Positions 47,926 to 57,703 of a stretch of DNA of 59,082 bases are shown here, piece after piece. This DNA is from Puniceicoccaceae bacterium (GTDB lineage: Bacteria; Verrucomicrobiota; Verrucomicrobiia; Opitutales; Coraliomargaritaceae), in assembly GCA_003331195.1 (NCBI GenBank), contig QOOZ01000047.1:1-59082 (forward strand), in the 5' to 3' direction. A program made the translations under genes and the position numbers. Below the pieces are notes generated by a model, which searched no databases, was not told the origin of the DNA, and saw only the letters and a list, made by a program, of their open reading frames with translations. Each line of letters begins with the position of its first letter. Position 1 is the first letter of the stretch.

Positions 47926-49776
47926 ATGACTCCCACTCAGTCACTTCTAGTCGTAATCTTTGCGCCCTTACTCTCTGCAGTAATAATCGCCTTTTTCTGC
48001 CGCCAACGTCACGGCCTTGCCGCGGCGATTTCCGTCGCCGCCGCAGGTGCGATCTTTGTCTTCAGCCTCTTAGCTATCATGACTGTGGGTACGGATGAGG
48101 TTCACGCCAGTTCTGCTTGGCTACATTTTGGTGACTTTGAGGTCAACAAAGGCTTCTTGTTCGATGACGTCGCCAAGACAATGCTCATCATGGTGGCCTT
48201 TGTAGGTTTCTTGATCCATGTCTTTAGTCTTGGCTACATGGCAGACGATCCTGCGCGAGGACGTTATTTTGGGGGTCTTTCGATTTTCATGTTTTCCATG
48301 CTTGGCATCGTATTGGCAGATAATTTGATCATGATTTTTGTCTTTTGGGAGCTGGTTGGCTTTAGTTCCTACATGCTGATCGGTCACTACTTGAATAGCG
48401 ATGAGGCTGCGGCTGCATCGAAGAAGGCATTTATCGTCAACCGTATCGGCGATCTTGGTTTCCTCGTCGGTATTGTCTATGCCTACTGGCATTTCGGCAC
48501 CACAAATCTGAGTGAAATGGGTGTCTACGTTGCGGGTAATCCTGATTTGGTCAAAGTCTCTATTGCTGCGCTTCTTATGTGCGGTTTCATCGGTAAGTCC
48601 GCGCAGTTCCCTTTGCATGTTTGGTTGCCGGATGCGATGGCGGGTCCCACGCCAGTCTCCGCTCTGATTCACGCTGCGACCATGGTCGCAGCAGGTGTTT
48701 ACTTCCTTATCCGGATTGATTTCCTCTTTCCGCAGGAAGTGCTGACCCTAATTACATGGTTGGGTGCCTCTGTTGCAGTTTACGCAGGTTTCTGCGCCTA
48801 CGGGCAGAATGATATCAAGAAAATCCTCGCCTATTCAACGCTGTCGCAGCTCGGCTACATGTCGGCGGCATTCGGTCTAGGCTTCCCAGGCGTGGCGCTC
48901 TTCCACTTGATTACCCATGCCTTCTTTAAAGCGCTCCTCTTCCTCGGTGCGGGTTCCGTTATTCACGGCTGCCACCATGAGCAGAATATTTTCAAGATGG
49001 GTGGCCTTTTCAAGAAGATGCCCATTACGGCGATCACTTTTTTGATCGGCACATTAGCGCTCTGTGGTGTTTACGGACTGTCCGGGTTCTTCTCCAAGGA
49101 CGCTATCTTGATTGCGGGTGGTCTAGGCCATACGCCAATATTCTATTTGCTCACATTGGGTGCCTTCATGACGGCTGGCTACATGGGCAGGCTATTCTGG
49201 ATCGCCTTTCTTGGTCAGCCCAATTCTGATTGTGCATCGCACGCTAAAGAGAGTCCACCTACTATGCTGGTGCCTCTCATCCTGCTGGCAGTGCTTTCTA
49301 TCGCTGGTGGTTGGATGGGCTATTGGCCTGATTTTCTCGGTGGGCTAATCAAGGATAACCTCGATCACCTGCACCATATGGATAATTACGATGCCATGCA
49401 CAAGAAGGTTCTGCTATTCGGTTCTGCCGCATGGATCGTTGGTCTATTAGTTTCCTTCTTCTTCTATGGTGCGGGTGCTAAGGAAGATCGCCTCGAAAAG
49501 AGGGCGGCTCCTATTTACGGTTTTCTACGTTCACGCCTTTGGTTCGATGAAGCATATGACTTCTATGTTGATAAGGTCCAGCAACGCTTTGCGCTCTTAC
49601 TCAACTTCATTGACGTCTTTGTGATCAAAGGTGTCCTCGTTCGAGGAAGCGCGGGTATCGTCGGCCTTGTAGGGATGTGTTCACGCTCGCTTCACGATGG
49701 CAATCTTCATAGCTACGTTTATTGGTTTCTCGCAGGTCTCATCCTACTCTGGGCGGTCGCTTCAGGACTTTTATAG
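47926..49776 (+). CDS. nuoL: NADH-quinone oxidoreductase subunit L
   Basis: Distal antiporter-like pump subunit, 616 residues with about 16 helices including the long lateral C-terminal helix region. Family motifs: FVFWELVGFSSYMLIG with the key glutamate, KSAQFPLHVWLPDAMAGPTPVSALIHAATMVAAGVY with the key lysine, and KKILAYSTLSQLGYM. The region after residue 480 (KVLLFGSAAWIVGLLVSFFFYGAG) fits the helix 15-16 part. nuoM follows after 18 bases. Confidence 0.95.
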   Translation: MTPTQSLLVVIFAPLLSAVIIAFFCRQRHGLAAAISVAAAGAIFVFSLLAIMTVGTDEVHASSAWLHFGDFEVNKGFLFDDVAKTMLIMVAFVGFLIHVFSLGYMADDPARGRYFGGLSIFMFSMLGIVLADNLIMIFVFWELVGFSSYMLIGHYLNSDEAAAASKKAFIVNRIGDLGFLVGIVYAYWHFGTTNLSEMGVYVAGNPDLVKVSIAALLMCGFIGKSAQFPLHVWLPDAMAGPTPVSALIHAATMVAAGVYFLIRIDFLFPQEVLTLITWLGASVAVYAGFCAYGQNDIKKILAYSTLSQLGYMSAAFGLGFPGVALFHLITHAFFKALLFLGAGSVIHGCHHEQNIFKMGGLFKKMPITAITFLIGTLALCGVYGLSGFFSKDAILIAGGLGHTPIFYLLTLGAFMTAGYMGRLFWIAFLGQPNSDCASHAKESPPTMLVPLILLAVLSIAGGWMGYWPDFLGGLIKDNLDHLHHMDNYDAMHKKVLLFGSAAWIVGLLVSFFFYGAGAKEDRLEKRAAPIYGFLRSRLWFDEAYDFYVDKVQQRFALLLNFIDVFVIKGVLVRGSAGIVGLVGMCSRSLHDGNLHSYVYWFLAGLILLWAVASGLL

Positions 49777-49794
49777 TATAAAATTTAGTTTGTA

Positions 49795-51384
49795 ATGGGT
49801 AACCTAGAAGCAAGTCCACTCTTTCTCCTCGTATCGATCCTTGCGCCGATTCTCGCGGGCCTTGTGCTTCTCTGCGGTTCACGTTTTAGCGTGAACTCGA
49901 TGCGTGCTCTGAGCGTCTTTGGTTTCGGTTTACCATTGATGATCGGTATCATGCTTTACGGTCTCTTTGACCCGTCACTGGCAGGTGAGTATAACTTCGA
50001 GCTACGTTTGCCGACGGGGCTGGAAAGCATCGGGATCTACTTACACCTAGGTTTGAACGGTATTTCGATGCCGCTCTTTCTACTTGCAGGTATGGTCGGT
50101 CTTGCGGCGGGGCTTTACGCCATGAATTCTAAAGCTGAGCGACTGCATCTCTACCTTGCACTGCTCCTTTTTATGCTTGGCGGCCTCATGGGCACCTTTG
50201 CTTCGATCGATGTTTTCTTCTTTTACTTCTTCCACGAGTTCGCTCTCATCCCGACTTTCTTGATGATCGGCATTTGGGGGGGCGCGGGTCGTCGTGTTGC
50301 GGCCATCGAGATGACGATTTATCTCACGCTCGGTGCGTTGCTTTCACTACTTGGACTGATCGCGCTCTATGTGCAAAGTGGAGTGGATTCATTCTCTTTA
50401 TTGGAGCTTCGTAATTACCTATCCTCTCAAGCACTTACTGAAACGGTGCAGAATAATATCTTTGCGCTACTGCTCTTTGGTTTTGGCATCTTGGTTTCGC
50501 TTTTTCCATTCCACAGCTGGGCACCCAAGGGCTACTCTGTCGCACCGACGGGTGCAGCCATGCTCCATGCTGGAGTGTTGAAAAAGTTTGGTCTTTACGG
50601 CCTCTTACAAATTGCTGCGCCTTTGCTCCCTTTAGGTGCCGAACATTGGTTCCCTTGGATCGTTTGGCTGGCGCTGGGTAACATCATTCTCATCGGGCTC
50701 GTCACAATGGCACAAAAGGACCTTAAGATGATGCTCGGTTACAGCTCGGTCATGCACATGGGATACGCCTTCCTCGGGATTGCTTGTTTTTCTGTAGTCG
50801 GAGTGGGTGGGGCGCTTCTTATGATGGTGGCGCATGGATTGTCCGTGGCGCTGCTCTTCATGCTATCGACCTGCGTTTACCATCGCAGCCTGACGTTTGA
50901 TCTTTCCTCGATGGGCGGCCTCGCGACTAAGGCTCCCGTTCTTGCGGGCTTCTTCGTGGCCGCCACGATGGCTAGTATTGGTTTACCCGGTTTCGGTAAT
51001 TTCTGGGGTGAGTTCACCATCTTTGTGGCGCTCGCTGAAACGGATATGACCAAGTGGATCGTGGCACCTGCTGCCATCGGTATCGTTATCTCCGCGATCT
51101 ACGGCTTGCGTGCTGTTTCCAATATTTTCTTTGGCCAAGCTAAAGAGTCTTTCAAAGAACGCTTAGAAAGTGGTCAGATCACCGATCTGCAGCCCTTCGA
51201 GAAATTACCGGCATGCCTCTTAATTGGCGGCCTCTTGCTGACGGGTATCTTTCCCCGCATAATTTCAGATGATGCCAACCGCGAATTGGCGGTGCTTTAC
51301 CCGCATGAGCAAAGTAATCTAACTGTCACCGAATCGGTAATCTCGCCCGCCGAGGCTGACGCTCCCAAGGAGGTGGCACACTGA
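49795..51384 (+). CDS. nuoM: NADH-quinone oxidoreductase subunit M
   Basis: Second antiporter-like subunit, 529 residues with about 14 helices. Typical blocks are FFHEFALIPTFLMIGIWG with the pump glutamate, FPFHSWAPKGYSVAPTGAAMLHAGVLKKFGLYG with the central lysine, and MMLGYSSVMHMGYAFLG. The stop codon shares one base with the nuoN start (TGATG), so the two are translationally coupled. The C-terminal about 30 residues are hydrophilic and acidic. Confidence 0.95.
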   Translation: MGNLEASPLFLLVSILAPILAGLVLLCGSRFSVNSMRALSVFGFGLPLMIGIMLYGLFDPSLAGEYNFELRLPTGLESIGIYLHLGLNGISMPLFLLAGMVGLAAGLYAMNSKAERLHLYLALLLFMLGGLMGTFASIDVFFFYFFHEFALIPTFLMIGIWGGAGRRVAAIEMTIYLTLGALLSLLGLIALYVQSGVDSFSLLELRNYLSSQALTETVQNNIFALLLFGFGILVSLFPFHSWAPKGYSVAPTGAAMLHAGVLKKFGLYGLLQIAAPLLPLGAEHWFPWIVWLALGNIILIGLVTMAQKDLKMMLGYSSVMHMGYAFLGIACFSVVGVGGALLMMVAHGLSVALLFMLSTCVYHRSLTFDLSSMGGLATKAPVLAGFFVAATMASIGLPGFGNFWGEFTIFVALAETDMTKWIVAPAAIGIVISAIYGLRAVSNIFFGQAKESFKERLESGQITDLQPFEKLPACLLIGGLLLTGIFPRIISDDANRELAVLYPHEQSNLTVTESVISPAEADAPKEVAH

Positions 51385-52907
51385 TGAACGAACTTCTCAT
51401 CGAATTTCTTGGTGGTTTCACCAAGACCAATCAATGGTCAACTATCCTTCCCGAGATCATGCTCGGTGTGCTTGCGCTCGCACTGCTCGGGGCAGAGATG
51501 GCCTTGCCTAAAAATAAACAGACGCTCATTCCTCGTCTTGCGATTTGGGGGCAAGTCATTGTCTTGCTCTTCGTCATCGCATGCATCGGTTGGTGCAATG
51601 TCGGAGAGAGCGAGTATTTTAGCGGTCTGATTATTCAGAACGACATGACACAGATCATGCGTGCTTTCTTCCTAGTGAGTTCGATCGTGGTCTGCTACTT
51701 CGGTCAGATTTACTTGAGTAAGCAGTCCCTTCCTAAGACTGAGTTTTATGCTTTAGTCCTGATCATTGCTGCGGCCATGATGCTGCTCGTACAGAGCGCC
51801 AACTTTGTCATGCTTTTCGTCGCCTTGGAAACGGTGACCGTTGCCTTCTACGTGCTCGTTGCCTATTCCCGCTCCAGTCAATTCTCACTTGAAAGTGGGC
51901 TTAAGTATCTAATTCTCGGTGCGCTTAGCTCTGGTATTCTACTCTTTGGTATCGTCCTTCTTTACGGTATCGCAGGCAGCCCAGAGCTGATGGGCTCAAG
52001 TCGCGACTCGCTCAACTACAACGAACTGGCTAACTTCATTACCCTGAACACCAACAATCCGATCGGTGTGGATAATATGATCGTGAAGATCGGTGCCCTA
52101 CTCGTCGTCGCCGGTATCTGTTTCAAAATTGGTGCGGTGCCCTTCCAGATTTGGGTGCCCGATGTCTATCAAGGCGCACCGACACCCGTTACTGCCTACC
52201 TCGCTGTTGCTTCCAAAGCGGCTGGGTTTATTGTATTAATTCAGCTTTTGCACGGCCCCTTCATTAGCTTGAAAGAATTTCTTGTGCCCGTGCTGTCTGT
52301 CATCGCGGTGGCTACGATTTTGTTCGGTAATGTCGCTGCGGTGACGCAGCGCAACGTCAAACGCCTTATGGGGCTCTCAGGAATCGCGCACGCGGGCTAC
52401 TTGCTTGTAGGGGTGATTGCTTCACTTTACGTCCCATGGGCGGTCTACGCAGTGATCTTTTACCTCGTTACCTATCTACTGGCCTCATTCGCCGTCTTCG
52501 GTGTGATGTCGCTCGCAGCGGATGCCGACGATGCTAACCAAGAGCTTGATCACTACGAAAATTTTGCCCGCAAGCGTCCTTTCCTTGGTGGCATCTTGGT
52601 TTGTGGCCTCGGTTCCCTGGCGGGGATCCCTCCACTTGGTGGATTCATAGGTAAACTCTTCCTTTTTGTCGCCGCCTTCCAGGCTGGTCTCTACGGACTC
52701 TTGGGCATCTCGGTGCTTGGTGTGGTCATTTCAATCTACTATTACTTTGCTTGGATCCGCGAATGCTACTTTTCTGCACCCTCAAGCGCAGTGGTGGAAG
52801 ACGCTTCTGGCGGCACGACACTAGGAGATCGTATTTTACTTGGTGCTCTGATTGTCGCTACCGTCGTGATCGGTCTCTTGCCCGCTGCGCTACCGATTAT
52901 TCGATAG
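51384..52907 (+). CDS. nuoN: NADH-quinone oxidoreductase subunit N
   Basis: Third antiporter-like subunit and last gene of the operon, 507 residues with about 14 helices. Motifs: LFVALETVTVAFYVLVAYSR with the pump glutamate, KIGAVPFQIWVPDVYQGAPTPVTAYLAVASKAAGF with the lysine pair, and VKRLMGLSGIAHAGYLLVG. No clear terminator follows; the next gene on the same strand, a NYN nuclease, starts about 100 bases on and may be read from the same transcript. Confidence 0.95.
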   Translation: MNELLIEFLGGFTKTNQWSTILPEIMLGVLALALLGAEMALPKNKQTLIPRLAIWGQVIVLLFVIACIGWCNVGESEYFSGLIIQNDMTQIMRAFFLVSSIVVCYFGQIYLSKQSLPKTEFYALVLIIAAAMMLLVQSANFVMLFVALETVTVAFYVLVAYSRSSQFSLESGLKYLILGALSSGILLFGIVLLYGIAGSPELMGSSRDSLNYNELANFITLNTNNPIGVDNMIVKIGALLVVAGICFKIGAVPFQIWVPDVYQGAPTPVTAYLAVASKAAGFIVLIQLLHGPFISLKEFLVPVLSVIAVATILFGNVAAVTQRNVKRLMGLSGIAHAGYLLVGVIASLYVPWAVYAVIFYLVTYLLASFAVFGVMSLAADADDANQELDHYENFARKRPFLGGILVCGLGSLAGIPPLGGFIGKLFLFVAAFQAGLYGLLGISVLGVVISIYYYFAWIRECYFSAPSSAVVEDASGGTTLGDRILLGALIVATVVIGLLPAALPIIR

Positions 52908-53008
52908 CTATTTTACAGAGGTCGGGGATACGTAATCAGTAGTTCGAGCGCGTTGACAGATGAACCCTGTATGTTTGGTATCTACCCTCATTGATCTGAC
53001 TTCATGAA

Positions 53009-53479
53009 ATGCGCTACCTACTAATCGATGCTTATAATGTAATCTGTGCGACGGATTCACTGCGTGAGATCATGCAGGGTAAGCTCGACACCGCACGCGA
53101 TCAATTGGCCGAGATTGTTCGTAGCATTCATGATGCCGAGGCAGTGCATGTCGCCCTTGTGCTCGATAGCCGCAACGACAAACTAGAGGTGGAGCATCCC
53201 TACAAAGTAAAGACTTTCGAATACCTCTACGCACCCGCCGCCTTGACTGCCGATGGAGTGATTGAGCGCATGGTCGCACGTGTCAATAATCCCAACGACA
53301 CGAGCGTAGTCAGCAATGACCGTATGGTTAGAGAGTCGGTCCGTGCCAACGGTGCCATCGCCCTGCGCCCCGAAGAACTTTTCGAATGGGCGAGGGGATG
53401 CGAATTACGGCTAAGTCAAGATACCCGCCGAAGAAATGCCGCGAATGCCAAGGATTTTAGAAACGGACTGGATTTGTAG
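53009..53479 (+). CDS. NYN-domain (YacP/Rae1-like) putative RNA nuclease
   Basis: A 156-residue single-domain protein of the YacP-like NYN family, PIN-fold nucleases. The first active-site Asp lies in LLIDAYNVI near the start; further acidic positions are LVLDSRND, ADGVIERMV and TSVVSNDRMVRE. In Bacillus the relative Rae1 cleaves mRNA at the ribosome; the target here is unknown. It is convergent with the GH32 gene and lies just after the nuo operon. Confidence 0.8.
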   Translation: MRYLLIDAYNVICATDSLREIMQGKLDTARDQLAEIVRSIHDAEAVHVALVLDSRNDKLEVEHPYKVKTFEYLYAPAALTADGVIERMVARVNNPNDTSVVSNDRMVRESVRANGAIALRPEELFEWARGCELRLSQDTRRRNAANAKDFRNGLDL

Positions 53480-53565
53480 CGAGTAAGTTCGAGGCTGGCA
53501 GGAGAGTGATGAGAGGATAGAAAATAGAGTCTAAAAGAGCAGGGCACAGATAAGTTGCGGATATT

Positions 53566-55068
53566 TCAATGTTTCCAGATGGAGTTGATCTGATTCAGTT
53601 CAAGGCTGAGCAACTTCACACTCCCTCCCCTTGTACTAAGGTTCAAACTGTCGTCTTTCGGATTGAAGGCAACATGATGGCTGAGAGAGAATACGCCCTC
53701 TTCGGAGAAGATTTCGATCGATGACCAATCGACAAGCATTCGTATTTTAAGAATCTGGTTCGAGTCGGGTCGTAACGCAGGGGGATTCTTACTACCAAAT
53801 TTATTTTTCTGAACACCCTGATACATTAGTTTCTGATCAGTGATGTTGTATCGATACTTTAAACGGGCGATTTCGAAAACAATTTCATCTGCCGTAGCAC
53901 CCTCCAAATCAAAGCTAACGGTCATATCGAAGGCTTTTGACCGAACCTCTTTAAGGATGTTTTCGTGGTTTAGATTCTGGTTGGTGATGCGGACCGTGCT
54001 GCCAGTGTAGAGTTTTTTAATGGTGGCGATCGGAGTGCGAGTGACCCGCATCATACCGTCGCGGGTTACCAGTCCAAGTTCGACAGGAAAGGTCGCGTTT
54101 CGCTCCCATGGTTTCTCGTCAATTCCACCGTTCCATTCGTCCATCCAGGCTAGTTGGATGTATTTTTTTTCAGGCAGTGTCTTGGGAAAAAATGTCTGAC
54201 CGGCATAAAAATCAGGACCAAGATCCATAAACAGGTCCTTTTTGGACTTATTCTCATCGAAAAAATGCGTTCCATCAAAATGCCCCACAAGGTATTTACC
54301 GGTGGCATCGTAGAGAACCCACTTCATCTTTTCGGGATCGCCATCAAGTGGGAGTTCGACCAGGTCTGGGCATTCAAAGCCAAACCGAAGGTTGCTCAGC
54401 TTTTTCCAAGTGATCAGATCCTTCGACCCGTAAAAAGTTGTCCCTTTTTCATAGATGGCTAAGACCCATTTTTTTGTTGCTTCATGCCAAATGACACAGG
54501 GGTCTCTTGGGGTGTCGCCTGTAGTGGGATGGGCAACGGGGTTTTTTTCGTAATTATGCCACGTCTGCCCGTGGTCGTTGCTCCAGGCAATACACGTTCC
54601 CACTTTGGTGCCCGTATAAAAGGTAATGAGGGCGGGTCTCGGTGAACCTGTAATTTTTGCGGCAACCGGTCCGTTGACCACGATCCCACTTCCCGAATAA
54701 ATCTGCTCTCCTGAGACATTTTGTTTTGCGCCAGCTTCGCGTGCATGGCTACTCCTTCCAATGAGGGCAAGTCCATGATCATTCCAGTGGAGGAGGTCTG
54801 TGCTGCTGGTATAGCCTGCGTCCCTTTTGTTTGTTCCCCATTGGTAGGTCATGTGGTAGATGCCGTCGACATACCAGAGGGCGTTGATGTCGTTCATCCA
54901 CCCATTTTGAGGCGAGAAGTGAAACTGTGGGCGATAGCTTTCCTGGTAGTCGGTGGCGTGATAGTGTCCGGAAAATGGCGAAGCACTATCGATTTCGGGC
55001 GTAACAAAGCCCCATCCACTGGGAATCATAGCTGCCCAAATCAGTGGTAAATATAACAGACTCTTCAT
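53566..55068 (-). CDS. Secreted glycoside hydrolase family 32 enzyme (levanase/invertase type)
   Basis: Cleaves beta-fructosyl bonds of sucrose, levan or inulin. The 500-residue protein has a signal peptide (about residues 1-20), a five-bladed propeller domain and a C-terminal beta-sandwich. GH32 residues are visible: the nucleophile Asp60 in WMNDINAL (usual form WMNDPNG), the transition-state stabiliser Asp189 in RDPC and the acid/base Glu232 in the EC motif (FECPDL). A good ribosome-binding site (GAGGAAA) precedes the ATG. No transporter or fructokinase gene adjoins, so export of monosaccharides for other uptake systems is implied. The missing Pro in the NDPNG loop is unusual. Confidence 0.9.
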   Translation of the reverse strand: MKSLLYLPLIWAAMIPSGWGFVTPEIDSASPFSGHYHATDYQESYRPQFHFSPQNGWMNDINALWYVDGIYHMTYQWGTNKRDAGYTSSTDLLHWNDHGLALIGRSSHAREAGAKQNVSGEQIYSGSGIVVNGPVAAKITGSPRPALITFYTGTKVGTCIAWSNDHGQTWHNYEKNPVAHPTTGDTPRDPCVIWHEATKKWVLAIYEKGTTFYGSKDLITWKKLSNLRFGFECPDLVELPLDGDPEKMKWVLYDATGKYLVGHFDGTHFFDENKSKKDLFMDLGPDFYAGQTFFPKTLPEKKYIQLAWMDEWNGGIDEKPWERNATFPVELGLVTRDGMMRVTRTPIATIKKLYTGSTVRITNQNLNHENILKEVRSKAFDMTVSFDLEGATADEIVFEIARLKYRYNITDQKLMYQGVQKNKFGSKNPPALRPDSNQILKIRMLVDWSSIEIFSEEGVFSLSHHVAFNPKDDSLNLSTRGGSVKLLSLELNQINSIWKH

Positions 55069-55120
55069 GGTGAATTTCCTCTATTTACTCAATGATGAGG
55101 ATAGGCAAGCGCCTAAAGAG

Positions 55121-56482
55121 CTAGACCTCGTATTCGAGCAGTGGCTTGGGGTCGATTACCTTCCTGTTGGGGAGACGCTCCCTGAGTTGAGTCTGAAACC
55201 AATCGCGTGCGTCTTGATCACCGTGGGTTAAGATGATGGCACGGGCTTCGGTTTGTTCGGCATATTCGAGTAGTTCGCCGCGGTCGGCATGACCGCTGAG
55301 GTCGAACTGATCGATGCTGGCACGGACTGGGGCATTGTAGTCGAGCGCATCGAAAAAGAAGGTCGTTTCTTCGTCGTGAGATCCCAGCAGCTGCCCTCCT
55401 GGTGTGTCGGGGTCGCAGTAGCCAACGAAGCAGAGGCCGTTGTTTGAATGGGGCAGGAGCGAGGCGGCGATCTTATAAGAGGGTGTGTGCTCAACCATCA
55501 TACCACTACTTACGAGGTAAATGCCCTTGCGCGGGAGATCACGTCCTGGGCGCATATTGAGGTCGACGGAGCGGACATTCATCTTTTCCAGCATTCTAAT
55601 ATCAAAATCGATTAAGTTAGTTTGCTTGCGAATTTTATCGAAGTGCTCGCAGACCGCCATGCCGAGCCCTGCGGCGTGAATGGGTGACTTTGGCAAGCGG
55701 CCATCGTTGCGTGCTTCGTAAATTATTTTAAAGAGCTCCTGCATGCGTCCGAGCGCAAATACAGGTATTAAGCAGCTGCCGCCGCGCTCTAGGATCGCAG
55801 CAATTTGTTCGATTAGTTGATCGACTTCGGAGGCACGGGTCTTGCCCGGCTCGCGACCTTTGGCACCTCGGGTCGTTTCGAGGATGAGGGTGTCCAATGG
55901 ACCCGAAGGCAGTTGAGCAGTTGGGAGGGTGCGTTGAGCGTCGAAGAGGACGTCGCCAGAGAAGACGATGCGTCGATGCTTGTAGATGAATTCGACGGCA
56001 GCAGCGCCCGCTACGTGTCCTGCGGGGTGGAGGATCACTTCGATCTGGTCGCTGCCCTTGGTGTAGATTTCACTGCGCCCGAAGCGCTGAATGGTCAGCT
56101 GCTTGCTAAATTGAACGACATCGCGGTGGAGAAAGAGTGGATACTCGGCGATGCCATGCTCCTCTCGCTGACGCTTCATTACGTTGATCGAGTTGCGCAG
56201 CATGCGTGGCGCAAGGGTGACATTAGGCGCGGTGGTGATGACGGGCGTCTTTGGATATTGCGCCGTCACGATGGGCATGGAACCGAGGTGATCGAGGTGG
56301 CAGTGAGTCAGCACGATTAGGTCGAGGTCTATATTTTCAATGGGCTCGAAGTCAGGCAGAGCATCATAGCCAAGTTTCTTTGGATTGAGCCCAGAATCGA
56401 TCAATAGATTGAAGCTACCGATCTGTACGAACATAGAGTTCGCACCGATTTCGCCGTGGCGGTTGAGGTCGATTAGCTTCAT
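55121..56482 (-). CDS. Beta-CASP metallo-beta-lactamase-fold protein (CPSF/RNase J-related)
   Basis: A 453-residue two-domain protein: metallo-beta-lactamase fold with the zinc motif LTHCHLDH (58-65), GHVAGAAAV and FSGDVLFD, then a beta-CASP domain with an SGMM segment (LVSSGMMVEHTPS), the motif DLSGHADRGELLEY and the terminal ILTHGDQDARDWF. This arrangement is that of the RNA-specificity family related to CPSF73, which cleaves RNA. The nuclease role is inferred from the family. It is divergent from the cation transporter gene. Confidence 0.88.
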   Translation of the reverse strand: MKLIDLNRHGEIGANSMFVQIGSFNLLIDSGLNPKKLGYDALPDFEPIENIDLDLIVLTHCHLDHLGSMPIVTAQYPKTPVITTAPNVTLAPRMLRNSINVMKRQREEHGIAEYPLFLHRDVVQFSKQLTIQRFGRSEIYTKGSDQIEVILHPAGHVAGAAAVEFIYKHRRIVFSGDVLFDAQRTLPTAQLPSGPLDTLILETTRGAKGREPGKTRASEVDQLIEQIAAILERGGSCLIPVFALGRMQELFKIIYEARNDGRLPKSPIHAAGLGMAVCEHFDKIRKQTNLIDFDIRMLEKMNVRSVDLNMRPGRDLPRKGIYLVSSGMMVEHTPSYKIAASLLPHSNNGLCFVGYCDPDTPGGQLLGSHDEETTFFFDALDYNAPVRASIDQFDLSGHADRGELLEYAEQTEARAIILTHGDQDARDWFQTQLRERLPNRKVIDPKPLLEYEV

Positions 56483-56668
56483 ATTGAGTTCTTGAGCGTG
56501 ATTTTCATTTCAAATCTTATAATGTGGAATGGTTCGTAGGTTCTGCCTTATTGTGGTCTACGAAAAGCACTAAATGACACCAAAACATGCTGTTATTAAG
56601 TTTAGAGGCTTGTGGATTTTATCAATTGCTCACCTTGGGTGCGATTACCTACAATACCGCAGCTCCGA

Positions 56669-57607
56669 ATGACAAAACTCAACACAGCGACTCGCATTAC
56701 TTGGATTGGTTTATTTCTCAATCTGCTCTTAGGCTGTGTTAAAGTCGCGGGGGGTTGGTCCTTGCAATCTAAGGCGCTCTTGGCGGACGGGGCTCATAGC
56801 TTACTGGATTTATTGACCGATATTGCCGTACTTGTCGGGCTATCTTTGGCGAGTAAACCGGAGGATGTAAACCACCTTTATGGCCACCACAAGTTTGCCA
56901 GTTTCGCCAAGCTCTTTGTTGGAGGCATGTTGTTGCTCTTTTCGGTCGGCTTGGTCGTGTCTGCTTTGTTTGACTTCCGGTCGGGGCTGAGTGCCCCTAA
57001 GGCGGGGGCTGCAGTGGTGCTTGCCTTGATTTCGCTGATACTTAAAGAGGCCCTTTTTTGGTGGACGCGCGGGGTGGCGAAACGTTTGAAATCAGATCTA
57101 TTGATGGCTAATGCCTGGCACCACCGAATGGACAGCCTGTCCTCCTTGGGCGTGGCGCTTGCATTGATCGGGGTTTGGCTGGGCGGTAAGAGTTGGGCCT
57201 TTCTCGACGATGCAGTCACGCTAATTCTAGGCGGCTATTTAATTTTTGAGGCGACTAAGATTTTTCTGCGTGCCTGCTCGGATTTACTTGATGCTGCGCC
57301 TGAGCGAGCGATTATTGAGGATCTCCGTGAGCATATTTTGCCGACTCCTGGAGCGCTTGCCTATCATGATTTTCGAGTGCGTCGGGTAGGGGATCTTTAT
57401 GAGGTAGATTTGCACTTGCAGGTCGATCCCGAGATTCCAGTGGAGGCCGGACATGCCATCGCGAGAGCAGTGAAGCGAAGGATGTGTGAAAAACATCCTG
57501 AGGTTTCCAAAGTGCTTGTGCATGTGGAACCAGCTAACAAAGAGCATATTATGAATCGAGGGCTTTCTGGGTCTGGTGATTCTGATCTTAAAATATCCAA
57601 TCATTGA
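56669..57607 (+). CDS. Cation diffusion facilitator family transporter
   Basis: Proton-coupled export of divalent metals (zinc, iron, manganese or cobalt). The 312-residue protein has six helices in the membrane domain. The metal site is seen as ADGAHSLLDLLTD (about 39-51, His43 and Asp47) and AWHHRMDSLSS with His151 and Asp155, followed by the C-terminal cytoplasmic domain (YHDFRVRRVGDLYEVDLHLQVDPEIPVEAGH). First-shell His at the 43 position suggests zinc/manganese rather than iron but is not decisive. I use the ATG (MTKLNTATRIT) rather than a GTG 57 bases upstream. Confidence 0.9.
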   Translation: MTKLNTATRITWIGLFLNLLLGCVKVAGGWSLQSKALLADGAHSLLDLLTDIAVLVGLSLASKPEDVNHLYGHHKFASFAKLFVGGMLLLFSVGLVVSALFDFRSGLSAPKAGAAVVLALISLILKEALFWWTRGVAKRLKSDLLMANAWHHRMDSLSSLGVALALIGVWLGGKSWAFLDDAVTLILGGYLIFEATKIFLRACSDLLDAAPERAIIEDLREHILPTPGALAYHDFRVRRVGDLYEVDLHLQVDPEIPVEAGHAIARAVKRRMCEKHPEVSKVLVHVEPANKEHIMNRGLSGSGDSDLKISNH

Positions 57608-57703
57608 GAAATATAGCTTGTCTGCTCTAGGCTTACAGAATTGAAACGTAGTGCATGACGACCTCTCCATTAGTCTCTTAAAGCGACTGTCTTTTTCCCT
57701 CTA

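Noticed and set aside
56612..56668. GTG start giving a longer cation transporter
   Set aside because: The added 19 residues do not resemble the family, and the downstream ATG matches the usual start before the first helix.
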